From: Diplonema japonicum
Taxonomy: Eukaryota; Euglenozoa; Diplonemea; Diplonemida; Diplonemidae
Direction of reading: 5' to 3'
DNA: 64,000 bases
NCBI GenBank assembly: GCA_964019335.1
Contig: OZ025655.1
Location: forward strand, 399,792 to 463,791
The position numbers and the translations under genes are program-made. Of this stretch, positions 1 through 10,648 are shown one piece after another. The stretch's first letter is position 1, and every line of letters starts with the position of its first letter. The notes under the pieces are model-generated. The model searched no databases. It was not told where the DNA came from and was given only the letters and a program-made list of their open reading frames with translations.

Positions 1-540
1 GTCTTTGAACTCTTGCAGTTTAGCGCGAATGCGGACCCGTTCCTTGTTGATGAGAGAATCCCATTCGAGTTTTCTTTGGAACTCCATTTCTCTCTCTCTG
101 TCGCGTTCCTCACGCCACTCCCTGCGAAGGTCGTTCATCACGGTTCGAAATTCTTCTGCATTCTCCTTCTGCCGTGTCTTCTCCCTTGTGCATACTGTGT
201 CCCACTCTGCCTGGCGGCGCATTGTCTTCTCCTTTCTTAGAAGGTCTTCTTTCTTTCTTTCCGAATAGGCCCACATGTCTTGCTCCCACGATCCTTCCCT
301 TACCTTTTTTTGTTCTTCCTTGGCGCATTTCAACTGGGTGTGATAGACTCTTCGCGAATCATCCAAGGCTCTCAAATCCCTTCCCTGAAGGGAGCATTCT
401 CTTCCTGCAGCAGACATCAGGTCTTTGTAAATAGATCCTCTGATGCACTCACTGTAGCCGTCCGTGGCTTGGTCAGTGCCTTGTCCTGAAAAGGCAGGCA
501 ATCCTTCTTTGGGGAGATCGTCATCGTGGAATTGGGTCAT
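1..540 (-). CDS. Coiled-coil protein, N-terminal part (runs off window)
   Basis: An uninterrupted frame of exactly 180 codons starts at the ATG at 538-540 and is still open at base 1, so the 3' end lies outside the window. The protein begins MTQFHDDDLPKEG. After about residue 75 it becomes strongly charged and helical, with runs such as REWREERDREREMEFQRKL, typical of a long coiled coil. The coding strand upstream carries a pyrimidine-rich stretch (about 590-640 and 720-760) followed by purine runs. No catalytic motif or recognised domain is visible in this part. A GGTAAGG at about codon 83 resembles a 5' splice site, but the frame stays open through it and I do not call an intron. It could be a cytoskeletal or flagellar protein; this is a guess from composition only. 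Confidence 0.7.
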   Translation of the reverse strand, partial: MTQFHDDDLPKEGLPAFSGQGTDQATDGYSECIRGSIYKDLMSAAGRECSLQGRDLRALDDSRRVYHTQLKCAKEEQKKVREGSWEQDMWAYSERKKEDLLRKEKTMRRQAEWDTVCTREKTRQKENAEEFRTVMNDLRREWREERDREREMEFQRKLEWDSLINKERVRIRAKLQEFKD

Positions 541-3500
541 ATTCCCCTTTCTTTTTTTTTTTTTTTTTTTTTTTTTTTGTAAAATTGTGACGAGTGAAGG
601 GAGAAAAAAAGAGGGGGAAAAGAAGAAGAAAAAAAAAAAAAAACGGAGAGATAAAATAAAAAGGGGAAGCAAAAAAAAAAAAAAAAAAAGAAATAAAAAA
701 GGGGGGGAAGGGATAAGACCGTGAGTTTGGGGGGTTTGTGATATTCCCCCCTTTTTTGTTTAAGGAGAAACAGTTTAGAGAAATGGGAGGGAAAAGAAAG
801 AAAGAAAAAAAGGGGAAAAAAAAAAGGGAAAAAAAAAACCAAGAACGAAGAATATAAAGAAAAGGAAGAGGGGAGTGGGGGGGATAATGAAGGGGGGGAA
901 AGGTTCTCCCACCCTCCCTTTCTATCAGGGCTCTTTTTTTTTTTCTTTTTTTTTTTCCTCATGTCAGTCAGTGTTTTCTCAGTTCCATTTTTGTTTTTTT
1001 TGTTTGTGTGCCCTGACAGACCGAGGGTAAAGAGAGGTGCTACCTCATTTCTTTTTGGAAAAAAAAAAAAAAAAAAAAAAAAAAGTGCACTCGCATTTTT
1101 TCTGCGCCATCATCAAGGTACGTATTAAGCACGAAGCGAGGTCTGTAAATTGGCGACGATGTAAAGTGGTGGGGGGCCTTTTGCGACTTTTCTCTCTCTT
1201 TTTTCAAGCTGTTCTGTCTGCCCATACTTGTCCATCCCATACTTTCAGTTACTTTTCTTTTACCCCATTCTTTACAGAAAAGAAAAGCAAGATACGGGGG
1301 GGAGGGGCTTTTCTTTTCCGGTCAAAGAAATAAAATGGAGAAGGGGGGGGGGGGGGGGGCAAGAATCAAACAACCTTGCCTGTTTGTTACCCCAACTAAA
1401 TAAGAGGTAAATAAATTGGGTGGTGGTGGTGGTGGGGAGTTAACTTACCATATGTTGTTGCTGTGTTTTCTTTTGTTCTTTTTTTTTCTCCCCCACCCGT
1501 AGGACCTAACATAATTCATTTTTTACCAATCCCCCCCCCTCCCCCCCCACCTATAACAAAAAAAGTCTCAATAGATAATTTTTAGAATATAAAAAAAAAA
1601 AAGAAAAAAATGAGTTGAAAAAACTACTTTTTTTTTCCCCTCCCTCTTTTTTTTTTTATTCTCTTTTTTTTTTTTTAAAAAAAAACTTGTGCAAGAGAAG
1701 AAGAAGAAGAAGAAAAAAAAAAAAAAAACTGTTTTCTTTTTTTTATAAAAAAAGTTTCCCTTTTTTTTTGCTAGAGACGTAGGAGAAAAGAAGAAAGAAA
1801 TAAAAGAAAGGCTGTAAACATTCTTCTTCTTCTTCTTCTTCTCTTTTTTTTTTTTTTTTTTTTTTTTACCAGCCCCATACAGTCAAAGGTAAATACACTG
1901 GCTTGGAGGAATGTAGCTTTTTCTCAACCTTAAGTACTTGTTTCCTGGGGCATTTTCTATTATTTGTGAAGCACATGCGCCCGTACTTTGTCACCTTTAT
2001 GTTGGAAATCTACAAAAGGGTACTTTTTTTGAGGTTTCGCTCCTTCTCGGGGGGGAGGGAGTATTTACCTTTTACAGAATTTCCAAAAAAATAATAAAAA
2101 AAAAAACAAAAGAAATCGGGAAAGAGCGAAGAAGAAAAATATGAAAGTAGATAAAAAACAAAGCACTGTATGATGAGGGGGGGGATTTTTTTTAAGTTGT
2201 TGGATAACGAACTCCAAGAAGGGGGGGGGGGGGGGGGGGGGGGGGGAAGGGCCGTTCTTTGGTTTGGCCTATATTTTCGCAATTATTGCCCTTTTAAAAA
2301 TTTCACTTTTTTTTCTGGGTTATAAACTTCTAGGTTTCTAACCAACATGCATTTGAGAAGTGAAAAGCCCCTCCCCCCCAATTTTTTTTTTTTTTTTTTT
2401 TTTTTTGGCAAGAAGGCATAATTTTCTCCCATTTCTTTTTCTCGTTGTACCTCTGTCAGTCTTGTTTAAACTTGTTTTTGGTCCTTTTGAAAGAGTGGTT
2501 ATCGGTCTTTGAATAAAAAAAACACTATTTTTTTTTCTTTTTTGTCTTTTCTCCCCTTTTCTCTTTTAAACACGCAAGCTTCTTTCTTTTATTCTTCTTT
2601 TTTTTTCATTTTAGAATAAAGAAGAAGGTAAAAAGAAAAGACAGTGATAGTTCGTTCTTTCCTTTTTACGAGGGGATTTTTCTTTTTTTTTTTATTTTCG
2701 TTTTCTTTTTTTTTTTTTTTCCTCTGGACCACAGAAATCAAAGCCCAACGAAATAGAATGTGCACTGCAGAAAAAAAAGAAATTGAGGATGAAGTGGGGG
2801 AAAATGACTTCAAAAAAAAAAAATCGTTTTTTTTTAAACTAAAAGCATTAGTGCCAAACAATTACAGGGAAGGAAGAAAAAAAAAATCGCAATTAGAATA
2901 AACAGAGGGAAGGAGAAAAAAAGAAGAAGAAAAAAAAAAGAAAAAAAAAAACAACAAGATGGAACCCTTCCTCCATTTCTGTTCCTTACTTTTCTATAAT
3001 CTTTTTCTCGTTCAGCGCATCATGTCCTTTTTGCTAGATTCTTCCTTATTCTCTTTAGTTTGGTCTCGCAGAAAATAGCTACTTATTGAATTTTGTTCCA
3101 CTTTAAGAACGAAACAACTTTAAAAAAAAAAAAAACCAATTCTTTTTTTTTTCCTTTCACCAAAATAATGGGGAAAAACAAGCAACACCGTAAAAAAAAA
3201 CAAAAAAAAAAAGATCTGTTTTGAACCATGTTAAGAACATACTGGAGGAGAGGTAAGGTCCCCCCCTCGGCCGTCGAATAAAAAAAAAAAAGAACTCATC
3301 AAAAAAATTCCAAGGGAGAATTTTCCCCCTCGGTGCTTGACAGTCCTTTTTTTTTCTTTTTCTTTTTCTTTTCCCTTGTTTTTTTTTTCTCTTTTTTCTT
3401 TTCCCCCCTTTTTTTTTTCTCCATCCCCCTTGTTGTACCTCCCCATAATATTTATTTTATTTTAAAAAAAACTTTTGAAGTCCTCCCCATCTTTTTTCTT

Positions 3501-3679
3501 TTTCTTTTTTTTTTTTCATACAAAAACCAAAAAACCTTTTTTTTTTTTTTTTTTTTTTTTTTTTGGAGGGGATGAGGATATTGGGAAAAAAAAAAAAAAA
3601 AAAAAAAAAAATGGAATTGGGGAACAAAGAGCATATAACACAAAGTAAGGGAAGTGGGGGGGAAAGGGAGTTAATCGCC
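541..3679. other. Long homopolymer-rich spacer, no gene seen
   Basis: About 3.1 kb dominated by runs of T, A and G, including a roughly 27-bp G run near 2220, long A/T runs at 540-960 and 1670-1870, and a short GGT tandem at about 1420-1436. The open frames here are low complexity (poly-K, poly-F) and their lengths come from the runs. Less repetitive islands at about 1085-1260, 1870-2060 and 2960-3110 have stop codons in all frames and no domain I recognise. This is the largest gene-free gap in the window apart from the mobile-element islands. Confidence 0.6.
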
Positions 3680-5845
3680 CTATCGGTGAGAGGACGAGCA
3701 CCTTCCCTGTTTGGTTCTTTCGGCCGTGCGGGAGTCGCGGGAGGCAGACTGAAGTGCAGACCTGTCAAAAGATTTATGGAAAGCAGGAAGAATGCCTTGG
3801 AGGAAGTCTTTTGAGGAGATTGAAAGTGAATCATCGTCGTCTTCTTCAATACCCGCCACCACCGCCACATCATCCTCGTCCTTGCTGGACAACGATGACG
3901 ACATACTCATACGCCCGTTATCGACAACAAGCGAAGGGACCTCAGGGTAGAAGTTGGTGAGAGGCTCCCCGTACCCGTTTATAACATAACTCGTTTGCGT
4001 GTAAGGAGACGTCCCTGTCATGGACCCCCACGACTGCTGTGAGTGGAGGGACGACCCCAACGGCGGGCACCCTGTAGTAGGGGAGCTGCACACTGAGGAG
4101 TAGTTCGGGATCGCCATTGCATTCGACACCGGCGACGATGACATGTTGACTGGTATAGACGAGCTGTGCTGATGGTGCACAGGGCTCCCCACCACTCCGA
4201 ACATTGGGGACCCAGTGGGCATCTTCCCCAACGGTGATGACGGAACAGATGGCATCTTGACATGGGGTGACGTTGCGATTGGTTGGCTTGGCGGCACCGC
4301 CCCTGTCAGCATCACGCCCTGGTGGCTGAAGCACACATTCAAAAGAACCCCCTCGTACACCGCACCGTTCAGAAGCCCGCCCATCACGAACGCCACGTCA
4401 CTGTCCACCATCTCCACCGTCTTGCCCTTCGCGTCCACGTTCTTCACCAGCTGCTCTGGGCTGAAGGACTTCCACTTCCCGATCTCCCTCATGTGATGTC
4501 CAATCGCGTTCATAAAGTCGCTCCTTGTCCAGTGGTCAGGCGCTGTATAGAACAGCAGCACTGCCGACGGCGACTGCATCACCGACTCCGGTGCAGGGGA
4601 GATGGCGCCGTTCGGTTCCTGGTCCAAGGTGTGCATCAGTTTTTGCATCTCCGAAGTGTTCCAGTTGGTAGCGTTGCGGTGGTGGCTGACGACAATGCTG
4701 CACTTTCTGCCGAAGAGGCTGAGCTGCGAGAAGTGCCTGAGCGCCGTGCTGGCCCCGTCGTGGTACTGCAACAAGCAGCAGCCTGGTGATCTGTAGCAGA
4801 ACTTGACGGCAACGACCTGCCCGTACATGGCAGCCACTCTGAAGATCACCTTGGGCGACACGATGTGCTCGCCGCCTTCTGCAAGCGGGAGGCCAGACAG
4901 CTTCAACACCATCCCTTCCTCAGTGTTCAGCAGCGAGCTGGGCTTGGGGTCCGTGCAAGGGGGCGGGTCGAACTGCCCGTTCGGAACCCAGCAATTCCCC
5001 CACAAGTAGTCACGAATGGCCCAGCCCAGGTCAGCCTGGACAGTTCCCAATTCGTCAGGGTAATGGCTTGACACGTATTCGTTTACACGACTATAGTCTT
5101 TTCTGGTGTCATTCTCAACTCGGAAGGTGAGCTCTGTGACCCTAGCAGGGCTGGCGTGCACGATGCATTCGCCGCCGCTGCCGTCCTCGGCAGTGAAATT
5201 CACCTTTCTACCATTGAGATGCTCCATGGCGGTCTTGGCAAAGTTGGGGTCGCTGAACTGGACGAGAGCCTGGCCGGAGGCAAGGATCACGTTGACGGAG
5301 GCGTCGCAGGGCTGCGGCTCGTCTTTGGCCTTCAGGCCGACCATAGAGATCTTTTCGACACGGCCGAACTGGGAGCAGATCCAGAACATCTCGTCCATGG
5401 GGATCTTCCCAGTGGGCTGCTTGAGGAGCATCATGAGCACGCGGGGGTGGTGCACAGAAAAGGTTGGGCGGCGGGAAAGCTGCGTTTTTGTCGAGTAGTG
5501 GACAGAGATGATTTGTGCACCGAACCGAAATGCCCCAGGGTTCTTCTCAGCCTCTGCCATTACGGAATCGCTCATTGCGAGGCTTTCAAGTTCTACTAGG
5601 GCAACACCGTCCTTTAGCAGCAAGACGCAGACAGTTTTCAGGCTCCTTACCTGCCCCCCAGTCATGTACACCCGGCTGTTCACCCACTTCTCGACATCCT
5701 TTGTGGTGGCACCCTCTGGAAGCCTTCTCAGTAGCAACACTCGGCTCTTCTCGTTTCCCTTGCCGTGCCCACCCTGTGCTCCTATGTGGTGCGGGTGGTG
5801 GTTATGGTGCATCCCCATCCCTGGCCCTTGGTGTGCGTACGCCAT
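3680..5845 (-). CDS. PTB / hnRNP-L-like RNA-binding protein
   Basis: Single-exon frame of 721 aa with a clear ATG. After a His/Gly-rich start come four RRM-like segments. RRM1 (about residues 34-110) starts SRVLLLRRLPEGATTKDVEKW. RRM2 (about 125-215) contains GKIPMDEMFWICSQFGRVEK and QALVQFSDPNFAKTAMEHLNG. RRM3 (about 315-400) has MVLKLSGLP and CCLLQYHDGASTALRHF. RRM4 (about 435-520) has AVLLFYTAP. The number, spacing and divergent RNP motifs match the PTB/hnRNP-L family, which regulates splicing and mRNA stability in the nucleus and cytoplasm. In trypanosomatids, PTB-like proteins (DRBD3/DRBD4) regulate mRNA fate; a similar role here is inference. The tail of about 190 residues is Ser/Pro/Met-rich and then acidic (EDDDDS). 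No intron was seen. Confidence 0.82.
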   Translation of the reverse strand: MAYAHQGPGMGMHHNHHPHHIGAQGGHGKGNEKSRVLLLRRLPEGATTKDVEKWVNSRVYMTGGQVRSLKTVCVLLLKDGVALVELESLAMSDSVMAEAEKNPGAFRFGAQIISVHYSTKTQLSRRPTFSVHHPRVLMMLLKQPTGKIPMDEMFWICSQFGRVEKISMVGLKAKDEPQPCDASVNVILASGQALVQFSDPNFAKTAMEHLNGRKVNFTAEDGSGGECIVHASPARVTELTFRVENDTRKDYSRVNEYVSSHYPDELGTVQADLGWAIRDYLWGNCWVPNGQFDPPPCTDPKPSSLLNTEEGMVLKLSGLPLAEGGEHIVSPKVIFRVAAMYGQVVAVKFCYRSPGCCLLQYHDGASTALRHFSQLSLFGRKCSIVVSHHRNATNWNTSEMQKLMHTLDQEPNGAISPAPESVMQSPSAVLLFYTAPDHWTRSDFMNAIGHHMREIGKWKSFSPEQLVKNVDAKGKTVEMVDSDVAFVMGGLLNGAVYEGVLLNVCFSHQGVMLTGAVPPSQPIATSPHVKMPSVPSSPLGKMPTGSPMFGVVGSPVHHQHSSSIPVNMSSSPVSNAMAIPNYSSVCSSPTTGCPPLGSSLHSQQSWGSMTGTSPYTQTSYVINGYGEPLTNFYPEVPSLVVDNGRMSMSSSLSSKDEDDVAVVAGIEEDDDDSLSISSKDFLQGILPAFHKSFDRSALQSASRDSRTAERTKQGRCSSSHR

Positions 5846-6345
5846 TTTCTTTCTTACGTCTTTTTTTTTTCTTCTTCTTCTTTTTTCTTTTTTGTTGTTT
5901 TGTTGTCCTTTTTTTTTCCTCTTTTCTTCCCCCTCCCCTTTTCCTCTCCCTTCCTTTCATTTAGCGGTTGAATTTTTAAAATGGTTCGGTGGGTATACAA
6001 AGACAATAATAATAAAAAAGAAGAGGGGGGTAAGTAATAAAAATACACCTAGGGTGGAGAAAACAAGGGGGCAGTGGGAAAATTCTAAAGGGGGAGGATG
6101 AAGTTCTTTACAAATCTTAAAAAAAAAAAGAAAACCCATTCATAGACATTTTATGTGATGTGAGCACTTAGCACCTTTCTTTTTAGCAAAAAAAGGGTTA
6201 TGCAAACCTGCACCTGGCCGAATAGGTTCTTCCTTCCCTTCTTTTTTCTTTTTTTTGTTAACACCAAGAGGGTTTTAACAAATTCTCTCGATCTATTTAA
6301 AAAAAAAAAATAATTCTTTTACAAAAAATTTAAAAAAAAAAAAAT
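5846..6345. other. Intergenic spacer, T/A runs
   Basis: About 500 bp between the PTB-like gene and the coiled-coil gene upstream in transcription. It holds the 5' leader of the PTB-like gene (polypurine on the coding strand directly before the ATG) and the 3' end of the next gene. Only homopolymer runs and no coding-like stretch were seen. Confidence 0.5.
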
Positions 6346-8083
6346 CTAAATTCTAAGACACAATCTCCCTGCTCCTCTGGTGGTCCTTCTTTTCTTCGGG
6401 GTAGGGGCAGGCGAGTCGTCGATATGTTCAGAAGCACGTTTCCTGTTCGCCACCAGAGGCTGCAGAGGCTTGGCCTGGGGCGGCTCAGGTTTTTGAGGAG
6501 AGTCGGACTGGGATTTACACGACTGATAAGAAGAAGAAGAAGAAGCAGAAGGAGACCTCTGTGGGAGGTTTTGTGGTGCGGTAGACAAGGCCCGACACTG
6601 TACTTGCGCTACTGAGAACGACCTGTCTAGGTCCCTTGAGGCTGGTGCCAGCGATGCTTGAGACCTACCTACTGCCTGTACTGTGCGGAATAGATTCCGC
6701 CTTTTTTCTTTTTCATTCCGCAGAAGTGACTCAGCAAGCTGTGCGTCTTTCTTCAATGACTCGTTCTCCTTTCTAGCCCTCATGAGCTTTGCGCTCAGCT
6801 TCTCTACGGCTTCGCTGAATTTCTTCTCGTGAGCTTTCATCTTTTCGTATTTCTTACCCAAAATAACGAGCTTTTCCTTCAGCCCGTCTGTCTTTTCCTC
6901 GGCTTCTTCCTTTATTTTGTCCTCTTCCCTTTCTAGCCTCTCCGTCATCTCTTTCTCTTTCTTCTTCAGTTTTGTGTTTTCGGACTTCAGTCCCCTTTGT
7001 ACGTTTTTGAGGTCGGTCACCGCATCTTTTTCCCTCTTCTTGATCTTTTTGATCTCCTTTTCGTGCTTTTTCACCTTTTCGTTGGCCTCTTCCACCTCTT
7101 CCTCCAGTTCTTGTATCTTGTCTTCCAGCTCTTTCTCCCTCCCGTTTTCCTTCTTGGCAATTTCTGCGGCTTTCTTCGCTTTTTCCGTTTCCTTGGTGGC
7201 AGCGGCCATCTGCTTGCTGTGCGTTTTCTTCTCGGCCTCCAGTTTATCGATGGTCGCCTCCATTTCTGTTATCTGTTTTTGCAGTGCTTCCTGATGTTCT
7301 GGTGTCGCGACCGTATCGATCTTTGCAGCTGCTTGTTTGCACTCCTCGAGTTCTGAAGTCGTTTGTTTCTCCTGTTTGTGTTGAGTACAGAGTGTTGAAG
7401 CGCACATACCCTGTCAATAGAACTCTGAAGACGGTGCTGAAGGTCCTTGACCTCATCTGCCTGTATAATGGATAGTGGTGTTAATGTGATATGCATACCA
7501 TTGAGCGTTGTGCCCCGAGTGCCTGCATCAAAGCCTCATTGTCTGTTTTCAGTTGTGCCATTTCCTCGCTGAGCCCGCTGTCTGCGGTTGTTGGGGTGCG
7601 TTGTTTCAAGGTTGCAAGCTCATCCTCCGCCTTCATTCTTTCTTCGATTGCCTGTTTTTTTTCCTTTCTAAGGGATTCACATTCGCTCTTTGTAGCCTGA
7701 AGCAGTGTCTCAAGACGGGTTTTCTCGTTAGCTTGCGCGTCATTTCCAACCTTCGGTTGCTCTGTTTTTGCGGCCTTCAGCTTATTAAGCTGTCCCTCCA
7801 GTTCGTCGGCGTAGGACTCTGCGTCTTCTATTTGAGTCCTCAGGTCCTCGATGATGTCTGTCCCTTCGCTTAGAGCTTTTAGATCGTCTACTCGCTTTTG
7901 TAGCTTTTTCTCGTTTTCCTCCAAAGCGAGGACTTCTTTGTGCCATCTTTCTTCGCTCTTCGCGGCCTCTTTTTTTTCTGCGTCAGCTTCTTCTTGCTGC
8001 AGGCGCAGCTTCTCGTTCAGAGCGGCTTCTCTGTCGTCTCGTTCCATCATCATAAGGTTGAACTCATCTTCTGTGATCGACAT
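6346..8083 (-). CDS. Long coiled-coil protein, three exons
   Basis: Exons 7499-8083, 7410-7460 and 6346-7371 join in phase 0 to 553 aa. Both introns (7461-7498 and 7372-7409) are 38 nt, start GTATG and end ACAG. The middle exon encodes exactly 17 residues (ADEVKDLQHRLQSSIDR), continuing the heptad pattern across both joins. The start MSITEDEF at 8083 follows ...GCGCAGACAGGTAAG; in-frame codons further upstream are poly-F and not used. Residues 1-420 are almost continuous coiled coil rich in E, K, Q and L. The last 130 residues are Ser/Pro-rich and end in a basic cluster (TPKKRRTTRGAGR) that could be a nuclear localisation or nucleic-acid contact. No known family was recognised; the architecture is that of a structural or tethering protein. 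Confidence 0.8.
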
Positions 8084-8270
8084 CTTACCTGTCTGCGCAA
8101 TGTGTGTTCTTGCTAGAAATGTGTCCGGGAGTACAAAAAAAAAAAAAAAAAAGAAAAGAAAATTCAAAAATACAATAAGAAATACAAGAAATATAACAAA
8201 TCTTCTTTTTTTAAGGCTCTTTTTGTCGCATTAGCATGTAAATGCTAATGGTAATCAAAAAAAAAAAAAA

Positions 8271-8301
<31 letters not shown>

Positions 8302-8388
8302 ACATTTAAAAAAGGGGCGGGGGAAAAGGGGGGCAGCGGGGGTTGTTTTTCTTTTTTGTTTTTTTTTTCTTTTTAATTTTTTATTTCC
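8084..8388. other. Spacer with A-run and (GA)n microsatellite
   Basis: About 300 bp. It contains a long A run followed by an (AG)n repeat of roughly 11 units at 8280-8301 and G-rich runs. On the coding strand this reads as CT repeats plus T runs, a possible pyrimidine tract. A small palindrome, GCATTAGCATGTAAATGCTAATG, lies at about 8228-8250. No gene. Confidence 0.5.
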
Positions 8389-8892
8389 TCAACACATCAT
8401 TCTTGAGTGGATGGTAGACCGTAGGTACTCCCGGAAGGCGGCGTCCTCCTCGCTCATCTCACGGTGTTTCATCTTTCTGTGGAGATCACCGTCGTGTGAT
8501 TTGGGTAGTTTCGCAAGGTGGTGCTTCTTACGGTACTTCTTCGAGTGCATGAAATTCCGTGCGTTGGGTGTAAGGACGTTGGTAGTGCAAACAGTGCCAG
8601 ATCCTGCCGTGACCTGGGGCAGCCGTACACGGACGGGGCGTTGTCTCTTGTCCTGTGTCGTAGCTGCATGCGACTCGCCTTCAGGTTCAGAAACTACTTC
8701 GCCAACACCTCCCAAAAGGTTGCACTTTGCTTTGGAAGCCATCACCCGTACACCAACCCTTGGGAAGAACACGTCATACTCATTGACGGGAAATACCAAT
8801 CGGCACCCGCCGACCTTTCCCGACAGCTCCGTCACCATGGGCTGCACTGTGCCAGACCCTTTCAAGCACGCCCTCCCCTTCCTTCGAGGCAT
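8389..8892 (-). CDS. Small basic protein of unknown function
   Basis: About 167 aa starting MPRRKGRACLKG at 8892. An in-frame ATG at 8916 (MFHRLAGL) is possible, but the coding strand shows a pyrimidine-rich stretch and then TTTCACAG between the two, so the downstream ATG is preferred if that AG is the trans-splice site. The N-terminal half is mixed and compact (GGCRLVFPVNEYDVFFPRVG). The C-terminal half is very basic and His-rich (HSKKYRKKHHLAKLPKSHDG) and ends in a short helical, acidic-basic segment (SEEDAAFREYLRSTIHSRM). The composition suggests an RNA- or ribosome-associated protein, cytosolic or mitochondrial, but no family was recognised. Confidence 0.65.
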   Translation of the reverse strand: MPRRKGRACLKGSGTVQPMVTELSGKVGGCRLVFPVNEYDVFFPRVGVRVMASKAKCNLLGGVGEVVSEPEGESHAATTQDKRQRPVRVRLPQVTAGSGTVCTTNVLTPNARNFMHSKKYRKKHHLAKLPKSHDGDLHRKMKHREMSEEDAAFREYLRSTIHSRMMC

Positions 8893-9001
8893 CAGTCCCG
8901 CCAACCTGTGAAACATGCCTACCCAACACAGAACTACCCCTTTTTTTCTTGTTCTTTTCGATGGGACAAAAGAAAGGGAAACAAAAAAGGTAGAAAAGCT
9001 C

Positions 9002-9037
<36 letters not shown>

Positions 9038-9152
9038 AAGAACGAGTCTTTGACTTGTCTAAACAAAAGGGGAACGTTGGCAACGTGTTTCGGGTTGACA
9101 AACTTCTCCAGGTTTTACCCGGCACGTACAAACAACGGCCAGTTCCTCTTTT

Positions 9153-10487
9153 TTACCTCTGGTTTGGGCGGTTTCCCATTAGTTTGTGAGGACCGGTTCC
9201 CGAGCCCCGTTCCGTCACAAAGAGATTGTCCGGGATAGGTTCACCTGCATGGACACATGCTGCCGCGGTGTTCTGTACCAATGAGGGGGTGATGGGCACA
9301 TTGTTGTTGATGGCAGCATGGTAGAGAGCAACAGCTTTGGCAGCATCCCCAACACGGGCGTAAATGGACGAGAGGCGTATCCATAGGGAGGGGGATTGTG
9401 CTTTGCCAGTGGAGAGCGCGTTTTGAAAGAGAGCGACAGCTTTGTCCACGATGGCGCCTGTATCGGAAGTACGCGGGAGAGCGTCGAGCTCTGCTGTGCA
9501 CGCATCAAGACACACGGCGTAGAGGGCGACATCAGGTTCGTACCCCCAGTGAAAAGAGTACTCGTGGACAAGGACAAAGGCACGCGCAGGGTTCTTCGCG
9601 GTGATGTGCAGCGTTGCCAATGCTGTCAGTGTCATACGTCCCACGACACCACCACAATGCACATCGCACTCCTTGCGGACTACCTTCTCCACATGGTCAG
9701 GGTCGTCACCAGTGAATCCTGACTGGGTGAGAGCAGACAGCACCCCATCTTCAGGCACAATGTTTGTGTGCGTAACTGCTTCACGATAAACACTGAGCGC
9801 AGCAGGGAACGACTCAAGCACGGCTAACATATGACATAGGTCGTGTTTCGTAGGATAGCGAAGCAAGTAGTAATGATGATACGCCCTTTCAGGGTTTTTA
9901 GAAAGCTTTGCGTAGTGAAGGAGTTCACGATGAACTTGCATGTTGCCAATGGTGTTGTTTCGGCCTGTTGCAACACCAAGAGACTCCAAGAGGGCAAGGT
10001 CAGCGGCCACCCTGGAGGGGTTCCGCGTCCTGACAGAGTACCGAAGGAAGGCAATCGCCATCCATTTTGAAACACGGATACCATTTGCCTGTATGTAACT
10101 CACAGCTAAGCCACGTTGCATGCAGCCACACAACAGCGAAACTACAGCATCATAAGCCGTATGAGTCAGGGGGGCGTTGGCGGCCGCGAAGTCAAGGAGC
10201 TCCTTGCAGCCACTATGAACTCGTCTTCTGTCTAAAACCTTCCCTCTCCTTACAAGTTTTCTCACCCACATGAATCTCCTCTTGATTTCGTCAGCTTGGT
10301 CTTCTGGATTGCTTCTCTTCGAGGTCATCCTCATCGGTACCTTTTTTTCAGTTTTCGCTTCTACTCTCTCTATCTTCCTCCCCTCTCTCACAGCGTCCGC
10401 AATATCATCCCCTTCGTTTCCGAACCCCTTGCCTTTTAGAAACGTGCAATAGCTTCGGCATGTCGTCGTGCTCCAGGAACGGTACAT
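9153..10487 (-). CDS. PPR/TPR-like helical-repeat protein, likely organellar
   Basis: 444 aa starting MYRSWSTTTCRSYCTFLKG at 10487, an arginine/serine/threonine-rich start typical of a mitochondrial presequence. The in-frame extension upstream begins at TTG and is poly-K. The body is a chain of about 35-residue helical hairpins, e.g. AYDAVVSLLCGCMQRGL, ALYAVCLDACTAELDALP and LWIRLSSIYARVGDAAKAVALYHAA, which is the pentatricopeptide-repeat pattern. PPR proteins bind organellar RNA and act in its processing, editing or translation. They are numerous in Euglenozoa with complex mitochondrial RNA maturation. The specific target is unknown. No intron was seen. Confidence 0.7.
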   Translation of the reverse strand: MYRSWSTTTCRSYCTFLKGKGFGNEGDDIADAVREGRKIERVEAKTEKKVPMRMTSKRSNPEDQADEIKRRFMWVRKLVRRGKVLDRRRVHSGCKELLDFAAANAPLTHTAYDAVVSLLCGCMQRGLAVSYIQANGIRVSKWMAIAFLRYSVRTRNPSRVAADLALLESLGVATGRNNTIGNMQVHRELLHYAKLSKNPERAYHHYYLLRYPTKHDLCHMLAVLESFPAALSVYREAVTHTNIVPEDGVLSALTQSGFTGDDPDHVEKVVRKECDVHCGGVVGRMTLTALATLHITAKNPARAFVLVHEYSFHWGYEPDVALYAVCLDACTAELDALPRTSDTGAIVDKAVALFQNALSTGKAQSPSLWIRLSSIYARVGDAAKAVALYHAAINNNVPITPSLVQNTAAACVHAGEPIPDNLFVTERGSGTGPHKLMGNRPNQR

Positions 10488-10648
10488 TTTCGCATTTTTT
10501 CTTTTTTTTTTCTTCTCCAAAAGCCTTTCATTGCGTTTTTAATAATTCATGGAAAAATATTCAGACGGGGAAAACAATACACATAAAAAAAAAAAAAGAG
10601 AGAGAGAAAGAACACTTACACGACACACTTGCTTTTTTACCCAATCTT

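Noticed and set aside
537-962. 141-codon frame rich in K, S, P and F
   Set aside because: Made of homopolymer and simple-repeat translation with no domain; the length comes from A/T/G runs lacking stops.
1085-1260. Possible tRNA or small RNA in a spacer island
   Set aside because: No cloverleaf, A/B-box pair or recognisable RNA consensus could be found on either strand.
8279-8301. (GA)n repeat as a functional regulatory element
   Set aside because: A simple microsatellite next to an A run; nothing beyond position supports a regulatory role.
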